DNA of 9,840 nt, from positions 1-9,840 of the forward strand of contig JAEYSE010000053.1 of assembly GCA_023435025.1 (NCBI GenBank). The letters are read 5' to 3'. The position numbers and the translations under genes are program-made. This document shows positions 6,698-9,840 of the stretch, piece by piece. Origin of the DNA: Bacillota bacterium (GTDB lineage Bacteria > Bacillota > Clostridia > Christensenellales > CAG-138). Under the pieces are notes generated by a model. It saw only the letters and a program-made list of their open reading frames with translations. It was not told the origin of the DNA and did not search any database. How positions within the stretch are numbered: the first letter of the stretch is position 1; each line of letters begins with the position of its first letter.

Positions 6698-7666
6698 ATG
6701 GGCATTTTTCAAAACCAGTTTGCCAACGTGGTGGAATGGGAAGAGTTCCGGGATGACGTGATATTCTGGAAATGGAGCAACAAGGAATTAAAAAAGAGCA
6801 GCCGCCTTGTCATCCGGCCCGGCCAGGACGCAATATTCCTCTACAACGGCCGCATTGAAGGCATATTTACAGAGGAAGGCAACTACGAAATAGAAAGCGA
6901 CATCATCCCCTTTCTGAGCACGCTCAAGGGCTTTAAGTTTGGCTTCAACAGCGGGCTCAGGGCGGAAGTTCTGTTCGTAAATACCAAGGAGTTTACCATC
7001 AAGTGGGGCACGAAGTCGAGCGTGCTTATTCCGGCTGTCGGCATGCCGGGCGGTATGCCCATACGCGCGTTCGGCACATTCCAGATGAAGGTGTCGGACT
7101 ATGTGGCGCTTATGGATAAAATCGCGGGCGTAAAGCGGGAGTTTACCGTGGACGATATCCGCGAGCGCGTAATGGCGGAAGTGGACCAGCTTTTGATGCG
7201 CTGGATCTTAAAGGAAGGCAAGGATATGTTCAACCTCCAGGCCAACGCGCGCGAAATCGGCGCGGGCATTTGCTCGGACCTGGATATGGAGCTCAACAAA
7301 TCCGGCTTTTCCATTGCCAACTTCACAATCGCAAGCGTCAATTATCCCGAGGAAGTGCAGAAAAAGATCAACCAGAACGCTTCCTACGCCATGGTAGGCG
7401 ACGTGGACAAATACCAGCGTATCGCCATGATGGACGCCATGCAGAATGGCGGGGACAGCGCCGCAGGTGCCGCCATGGGTTCCGCCGCCGGCATGGCTGC
7501 GGGCTTCCAGATGGCGAACCAGATGTTCCAGCAGCAGCCACAACAAGCTGTCCAGCCACAACCTCAGCAGCAGCCCGCATCCGGCCAGAAATTCTGCATG
7601 AGCTGCGGCGCGAAGCTTCCAGCCGACGCGCGCTTTTGCGCTTCCTGCGGGGCAAAGCAATCATAA
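6698..7666 (+). CDS. ydjI: SPFH-domain protein with C-terminal zinc ribbon (YdjI-like)
   Basis: A 322-residue protein of the SPFH (stomatin/prohibitin/flotillin/HflK) superfamily, of the subgroup often annotated as virion core protein. An SPFH domain fills about residues 25-235. An Ala/Gly/Met-rich stretch at about 250-275 and a Gln/Pro-rich linker at about 277-297 follow. A zinc ribbon closes the protein, with Cys300, Cys303, Cys314 and Cys317. No clear transmembrane segment is visible, so membrane contact probably comes through a partner. In B. subtilis the homologue YdjI links PspA to the membrane. AAGGCGAGGT precedes the ATG. The gene ends the pspA operon and is followed by a terminator. 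Its last 67 bp are duplicated about 676 bp downstream, behind the GNAT gene. Confidence 0.88.
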   Translation: MGIFQNQFANVVEWEEFRDDVIFWKWSNKELKKSSRLVIRPGQDAIFLYNGRIEGIFTEEGNYEIESDIIPFLSTLKGFKFGFNSGLRAEVLFVNTKEFTIKWGTKSSVLIPAVGMPGGMPIRAFGTFQMKVSDYVALMDKIAGVKREFTVDDIRERVMAEVDQLLMRWILKEGKDMFNLQANAREIGAGICSDLDMELNKSGFSIANFTIASVNYPEEVQKKINQNASYAMVGDVDKYQRIAMMDAMQNGGDSAAGAAMGSAAGMAAGFQMANQMFQQQPQQAVQPQPQQQPASGQKFCMSCGAKLPADARFCASCGAKQS

Positions 7667-7689
7667 TACGAAAGTTACACAACGGCAGC

Positions 7690-7730
7690 AAAGGACTTGA
7701 ATCCATGTGGTTTGGGTCCTTTGATTTTTT
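7690..7730 (+). terminator. Terminator of the pspA operon (hairpin of repeat R1)
   Basis: A 33-nt inverted repeat (7690-7722) folds into a 14-bp stem, opening with seven Watson-Crick pairs (AAAGGAC/GTCCTTT), around a CATGT loop. It is followed by GATTTTTT. It is the best preserved of three homologous hairpins in this region. Confidence 0.8.
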
Positions 7731-7773
7731 CCGCTTTCATGATTCTAAATCGGATTTTTTGTATTAGGTGAGG
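7690..7773 (+). repeat. Intergenic repeat R1
   Basis: The whole gap from the terminator hairpin to the ribosome binding site of the GNAT gene is homologous to R3 (8931-9018). Shared stretches include the hairpin core ACTTGAAT...GTGGTTTG, then GCTTTCATG, CGGATT and TTTGTATT, and a final purine-rich ribosome binding region. R2 (8356-8425) is a more diverged copy. Confidence 0.75.
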
Positions 7774-7783
7774 TAAAGAAAAG

Positions 7784-8257
7784 ATGCAAATTGAGTTTCG
7801 GCCAATTGATAGAACAAACTACAATGAGTGTATAGAATTAAATGTTAGTGAAAACCAAAAGAGATTTGTGGCACCAAACCAATTCTCGTTAGTACAGGCA
7901 GCATATGAACCTAATCTATATCCTCTCGCGATTTACAATGAGTCGCAAATGATAGGGTTTATTTTGTATGACTTCGACGTGGATCTAAATGGTTGGTCAA
8001 TGAGCCGATTTATGATAGGATCATCTTTTCAGAACTGCGGCTTTGGAAAACAAGCATTAAAGCAGTTTCTGGTCTATTTTAAAGAAAAATACCCAGATGT
8101 AACAAAGCTTTATACCAGTGCAGAAGTTGATAATAAAGTAGCCATTTCACTTTATAAAAAAGCAGGGTTTCAAGAGGGGGATATATTTCAATATGAGGTG
8201 GGCGGAAATCAGTACACAGAGATAAGAATGATACTTTCACTTGAAGATAAGGAATAA
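7784..8257 (+). CDS. GNAT family N-acetyltransferase (polyamine-acetyltransferase-like)
   Basis: A 157-residue acetyl-CoA-dependent N-acetyltransferase. The acetyl-CoA pyrophosphate loop is visible as QNCGFGK at residues 83-89 (QxxGxG), followed by an amphipathic helix. The C-terminal VDNKVAISLYKKAGF at 115-129 is the usual GNAT motif B with Asn117 and Tyr124. The N-terminus (LNVSENQKRFVAPNQFSL) resembles the BltD/spermidine acetyltransferase type, but the substrate cannot be decided from sequence. AGGTGAGG lies 10 bp before the ATG. The gene is AT-rich: two sampled 60-base lines contain 17 and 24 G+C, unlike the SPFH gene before it and arr after it. It sits between R1 and R2 and is followed directly by a copy of the SPFH gene 3' end, which suggests insertion from elsewhere. 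Confidence 0.85.
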   Translation: MQIEFRPIDRTNYNECIELNVSENQKRFVAPNQFSLVQAAYEPNLYPLAIYNESQMIGFILYDFDVDLNGWSMSRFMIGSSFQNCGFGKQALKQFLVYFKEKYPDVTKLYTSAEVDNKVAISLYKKAGFQEGDIFQYEVGGNQYTEIRMILSLEDKE

Positions 8258-8271
8258 ACAAAACGAGCATA

Positions 8272-8354
8272 GCATGAGCTGCGGGGCAAAGCTTCCCGCC
8301 GACGCGCGCTTTTGCGCTTCCTGCGGGGCGAAGCAATTTAGGAATTCTATTTAA
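8272..8354 (+). pseudogene. Duplicated 3' end of a YdjI-like SPFH gene (zinc-ribbon remnant)
   Basis: The stretch 8272-8338 matches 7596-7662, the end of the SPFH gene, with four internal differences plus the last base. All four internal differences are at third codon positions and silent. The remnant keeps three of the four zinc-ribbon cysteines. The first, TGC in the parent, is AGC here, at the edge of the match. From the ATG at 8274 it reads MSCGAKLPADARF, then CASCGAKQFRNSI and a stop at 8352-8354, about 26 codons, with no clear ribosome binding site. It is most likely a gene fragment left by recombination with a related but slightly diverged SPFH allele, rather than a working gene. Confidence 0.85.
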
Positions 8355-8355
8355 T

Positions 8356-8425
8356 AAAACTTGAACGCGTGTGGTTTGAGTTCTTTTTCTTTACCAGTTT
8401 TTGTGGTATCTTCAATATGGGCTAT
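8356..8425 (+). repeat. Intergenic repeat R2
   Basis: The hairpin shares GTGGTTTGAGTTCTTT with R3. The following segment 8395-8425 aligns without gaps to 8972-9002 of R3 at 20 of 31 positions, and nine of the eleven differences are transitions, so it is a decayed copy. It sits directly behind the duplicated SPFH 3' end, just as R1 sits behind the intact SPFH gene. Confidence 0.65.
8358..8392 (+). terminator. Terminator-like hairpin of repeat R2
   Basis: AACTTGAAC (8358-8366) pairs with GTTTGAGTT (8374-8382) through nine pairs, including two G-T, around a 7-nt loop. CTTTTTCTTT follows. It serves as the likely terminator of the GNAT gene and is homologous in sequence and position to the R1 hairpin. 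Confidence 0.65.
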
Positions 8426-8442
8426 GACTCAGAAGGGCAACA

Positions 8443-8487
8443 ATGAATGAGGCCTGTTCCACACGAAGGGAGAGGGATAAGAAGTGA
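8443..8487 (+). CDS. Possible 14-codon leader peptide overlapping the arr start
   Basis: An ATG at 8443 with AGAAGGG upstream opens a 14-residue frame (MNEACSTRRERDKK) whose TGA at 8485-8487 overlaps the GTG start of arr (GTGA). The arrangement would allow translational coupling. The ORF also runs through the arr ribosome binding site, so its translation could affect arr initiation. It may be chance: it is short and has no recognised homologue. Confidence 0.35.
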   Translation: MNEACSTRRERDKK

Positions 8488-8918
8488 ACATAAATGACGA
8501 ACGGACACCGTCCGGAGCATTGGACGCGGGACCTTTCTACCACGGCACAAAAGCCGACCTGAAGCCGGGAGATTTGCTCGAACCTGGCCATAGCTCCAAC
8601 TATGGAGAGGGAAAGAAGGCCAACTACGTCTACCTGACAGCGACATTGGATGCGGCCACGTGGGGAGCGGAACTGGCAGCCGGCGACGAACCCGGCCGCA
8701 TTTATCTTGTAGAACCCACGGGTCCCTTCGAGGATGATCCCAATCTGACAAACAAAAGGTTTGCAGGAAACCCAACGAGATCCTACCGTACCCAACACCC
8801 GCTTCGGGTGGTGAGCGAGATTTTGGACTGGGAGGGACACTCTCCCGAGGTGCTCCAGCAAATGCTCGACCATCTAGCTGAGCTAAAGCGGCTCGGCATT
8901 GAGGCAATCAACGACTGA
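8484..8918 (+). CDS. arr: Rifamycin NAD+-dependent ADP-ribosyltransferase (Arr)
   Basis: A 144-residue cytosolic enzyme that transfers ADP-ribose from NAD+ to a hydroxyl of rifamycins and so inactivates them. The family is compact and the length fits. The expected residues are present: FYHGT with His20, YVYLT with Tyr50 and FEDDP with Asp84, matching the His-Tyr-Asp set of mycobacterial Arr. The conserved GNPTRSYRT lies at 95-103. The start is GTG, with GGGAGAGGG about 8 bp upstream. The only nearby ATG, at 8494, is out of frame. Two sampled 60-base lines contain 31 and 43 G+C, much richer than the genes on either side, so it probably has a separate origin. It lies between R2 and R3. Arr genes are known as mobile resistance genes and integron cassettes, but no integron parts are visible here. 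Activity on rifamycins is inferred. Confidence 0.93.
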   Translation: MNINDERTPSGALDAGPFYHGTKADLKPGDLLEPGHSSNYGEGKKANYVYLTATLDAATWGAELAAGDEPGRIYLVEPTGPFEDDPNLTNKRFAGNPTRSYRTQHPLRVVSEILDWEGHSPEVLQQMLDHLAELKRLGIEAIND

Positions 8919-8930
8919 CTGAATGTTTAC

Positions 8931-8970
8931 AAAGGGACTTGAATTCGCGTGGTTTGAGTTCTTTGCTTTT
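8931..8970 (+). terminator. Terminator-like hairpin of repeat R3, after arr
   Basis: The inverted repeat at 8931-8964 pairs AAAGG and ACTTGAA with TTTGAGT and TCTTT, with one bulged G and some G-T pairs. GCTTTT follows. The short T-run makes it a weaker terminator than R1. It starts 12 bp after the arr stop. Confidence 0.6.
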
Positions 8971-9018
8971 GCAGCTTTCATGTTATTCTGAATGCGGATT
9001 ATTTGTATTTGGGAGTGG
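8931..9018 (+). repeat. Intergenic repeat R3
   Basis: This copy spans the entire gap from the arr stop to the ribosome binding site (GGGAGTGG, 9011-9018) of the next gene. It aligns with R1 over its full length with a few short gaps, so the same spacer occurs in front of two unrelated genes. Confidence 0.75.
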
Positions 9019-9022
9019 TCTT

Positions 9023-9471
9023 ATGGAGTGTATAGAGTGTTATAGCAAGAAAAATCGTATTACTCCATTATTAGAACCGCAGAACTGTTTAGAAAATCAT
9101 AAACAGTACATTTGCGGAACTTGTGGCAGATGCATCTGTATTGATAAAGACGAGAAACGAAATGTGCAACGATGGAATTTTCCATTTAAGTCTTTGGAAA
9201 TTGCAAAGCTATATTTAAGAACTGCGGACTTTTCAATGAAAAAGCCTTGTGGTATTTACGAATCGCGAATAGCAAGGGGAGAAAGTCATATAAAATTTTT
9301 GCAGATGCTACTGACTTAAATGCTTATCTTGATAAAAATAAAGATAAAAGCTGCGAGTCTATGCAGCCTCTTTATATTAAAGAGAATTATCAGGATTTCC
9401 CCCATACAAAAATTAAATTTTTAAGCCAGGAAGAAGTCGCGAATTATATTTCCGAACAAGAAAATTTTTAA
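9023..9471 (+). pseudogene. Frameshifted gene for a small Cys-rich protein of unknown function
   Basis: The first part (9023-9262, 80 codons, opening MECIECYSKKNRI) reads well, then the frame breaks. Continuing in frame gives an unconvincing tail to 9319, whereas the plus-one-base frame continues sensibly (SKGRKSYKIFADATDLNAYL) to a stop at 9469-9471. Restoring one A next to GAA at 9260-9262 would give GIYEIANSKGRKSYKIF and a 149-residue protein. Cysteines 3, 6, 31, 34, 37 and 39 form CxxC-type pairs and suggest a metal-binding N-terminal domain. The rest is soluble with no membrane segment. I do not know the function. The gene is AT-rich (21 and 20 G+C in two sampled 60-base lines). It is the last gene of the repeat-flanked row, and no fourth repeat follows it. 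The break could be a real mutation or a sequencing error. Confidence 0.7.
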
Positions 9472-9557
9472 TCGATTTGAGAATGTCAGACTGCAAATTT
9501 AAAAATGAAGCGCTTCAACCCAGCTTGCAAAACGGCTTGAGAAAATCAAGTTTTCGC

Positions 9558-9586
9558 TTGACATCGGATGGAATTCTCTATATAAT
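9558..9586 (+). promoter_or_regulatory. Consensus sigma-A promoter for the infC operon
   Basis: TTGACA (9558-9563) and TATAAT (9581-9586) are both perfect consensus boxes with the optimal 17-bp spacer. Transcription should begin near 9593. This strength fits a ribosomal-protein operon controlled downstream by attenuation. Between 9472 and this promoter I see only a 12-bp palindrome (9506-9517) and a small CTTGA/TCAAG hairpin followed by TTTT (9536-9554). Confidence 0.9.
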
Positions 9587-9592
9587 TCTATT

Positions 9593-9751
9593 GTTCAAGC
9601 AGAAGCGCCCGCTTCTCACCTGCCGGTACTTTATCAGGCATGGTTCTTACAATCGGACTGTTCGAGTGTATAGGTGGGTGCGTTGCGCCCGCCTTTTTTA
9701 TGGGCTGAACAAAACAACTTTTAACAATCAGAAACATGGAGGTGTCTTACT
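9593..9751 (+). promoter_or_regulatory. infC leader RNA (L20-type attenuator)
   Basis: The leader upstream of infC resembles the L20 leader of Bacillota, in which ribosomal protein L20 binds the infC-rpmI-rplT transcript and causes termination. Visible parts are a hairpin AGAAGC/GCTTCT with loop GCCC (9601-9616), the adjacent CTCACCT (9615-9621), a short TGCC/GGCA helix (9621-9624 with 9637-9640) and a terminator (9673-9699). CTCACCT can pair over seven positions with AGGTGGG (9672-9678), which is also the 5' arm of the terminator, so antiterminator and terminator exclude each other. Assignment to the L20 family is from memory of its layout and from gene context. rpmI and rplT would lie beyond the window. 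Confidence 0.8.
9673..9699 (+). terminator. Attenuator terminator in the infC leader
   Basis: A 9-bp stem (9673-9681 with 9685-9693, two G-T pairs, 3-nt loop) is followed directly by six T residues (9694-9699). It lies 52 bp before the infC start, so it regulates readthrough into infC rather than ending an upstream gene. Confidence 0.88.
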
Positions 9752-9840
9752 ATCAGCAATCAGGATCTGATGATCAACGAGGAGATCCGCGACCGCGAGG
9801 TGCGTCTGATCGATGAAAACGGCGAGCAGATGGGCATCGT
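9752..9840 (+). CDS. infC: Translation initiation factor IF-3, N-terminal part (runs off window)
   Basis: The first 29 codons of IF-3, which binds the 30S subunit, checks the start codon and the initiator tRNA, and blocks early 50S joining. The N-terminal signature is clear: INEEIRDREVRLID followed by GEQMGI. The start is assigned to ATC at 9752. A strong GGAGGTG site (9738-9744) lies 7 bp before it, and homologous IF-3 proteins begin with the same short lead-in before the INE motif, often at AUU or AUC. The first ATG in frame, at 9770, lies 25 bp from that site and would remove the lead-in. A rare start codon fits autoregulation, since IF-3 itself discriminates against such codons. The gene continues past the window; rpmI and rplT are expected to follow. 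Confidence 0.93.
   Translation, partial: MSNQDLMINEEIRDREVRLIDENGEQMGI

Noticed and set aside
7697..7725. TTGAAT-17 bp-TTTGAT as a promoter inside repeat R1
   Set aside because: The -10 match is poor and is not kept in R2 or R3, whereas the hairpin pairing is kept in all three.
7690..9018. R1-R3 as integron attC sites
   Set aside because: The repeats are imperfect palindromes next to cassette-like genes, including arr, but they lack the GTTRRRY/RYYYAAC core pair, and no integrase or attI is in the window. The T-runs fit terminators better.
9477..9770. Plus-strand open frame of 97 codons before infC
   Set aside because: It runs through the infC promoter, the leader hairpins and the terminator, which explain the sequence better.
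9735..9779. Short ORF starting at ATG 9735 just before infC
   Set aside because: Its ATG overlaps the infC ribosome binding site and is out of frame with infC; no ribosome binding site of its own.

Overview
The window looks like a chromosomal segment of a Gram-positive member of the Bacillota, most likely a Clostridia of medium GC content. Evidence: strong AGGAGG-type ribosome binding sites, sigma-A promoters with 17-bp spacers, a pspA/ydjG/ydjI-type envelope-stress cluster, ArgR/AhrC-type operators, and an infC gene behind an L20-type attenuated leader with an AUC start codon. The genus cannot be read from the sequence alone.

Layout. Positions 49-787 hold a promoter, rdgB (XTP/dITP house-cleaning pyrophosphatase) and a terminator. 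Positions 903-1714 hold an AT-rich, membrane-anchored YkuD L,D-transpeptidase with its own terminator. On the minus strand come argG (3374-4582) and then argH (1768-3171), the last two steps of arginine synthesis. argG has a consensus promoter overlapped by two ARG boxes, and the argG-argH gap is packed with hairpins that end in a terminator just before the argH ribosome binding site. Divergently, a sigma-A promoter drives pspA, a two-zinc-ribbon membrane protein (YdjG-like) and an SPFH protein with a C-terminal zinc ribbon (YdjI-like), which form one membrane-stress operon.

The unusual part is 7590-9475, between the SPFH gene and infC. It holds three unrelated small genes in a row: a GNAT acetyltransferase (AT-rich), an Arr rifamycin ADP-ribosyltransferase (GC-rich) and a frameshifted Cys-rich protein of unknown function (AT-rich). 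They lie beside three divergent copies (R1, R2, R3) of one intergenic repeat of about 70-90 bp that contains a terminator-like hairpin. R1 follows the SPFH gene, R2 follows the GNAT gene and R3 follows arr. The last 67 bp of the SPFH gene are also duplicated behind the GNAT gene. This resembles a small cassette array, or a site of repeated insertion behind the SPFH gene, in which genes of different base composition share the same flanking sequence. No recombinase is visible in the window, so the mechanism is open.

The window ends in the first 29 codons of infC, preceded by a perfect-consensus promoter and a leader with mutually exclusive antiterminator and terminator helices.
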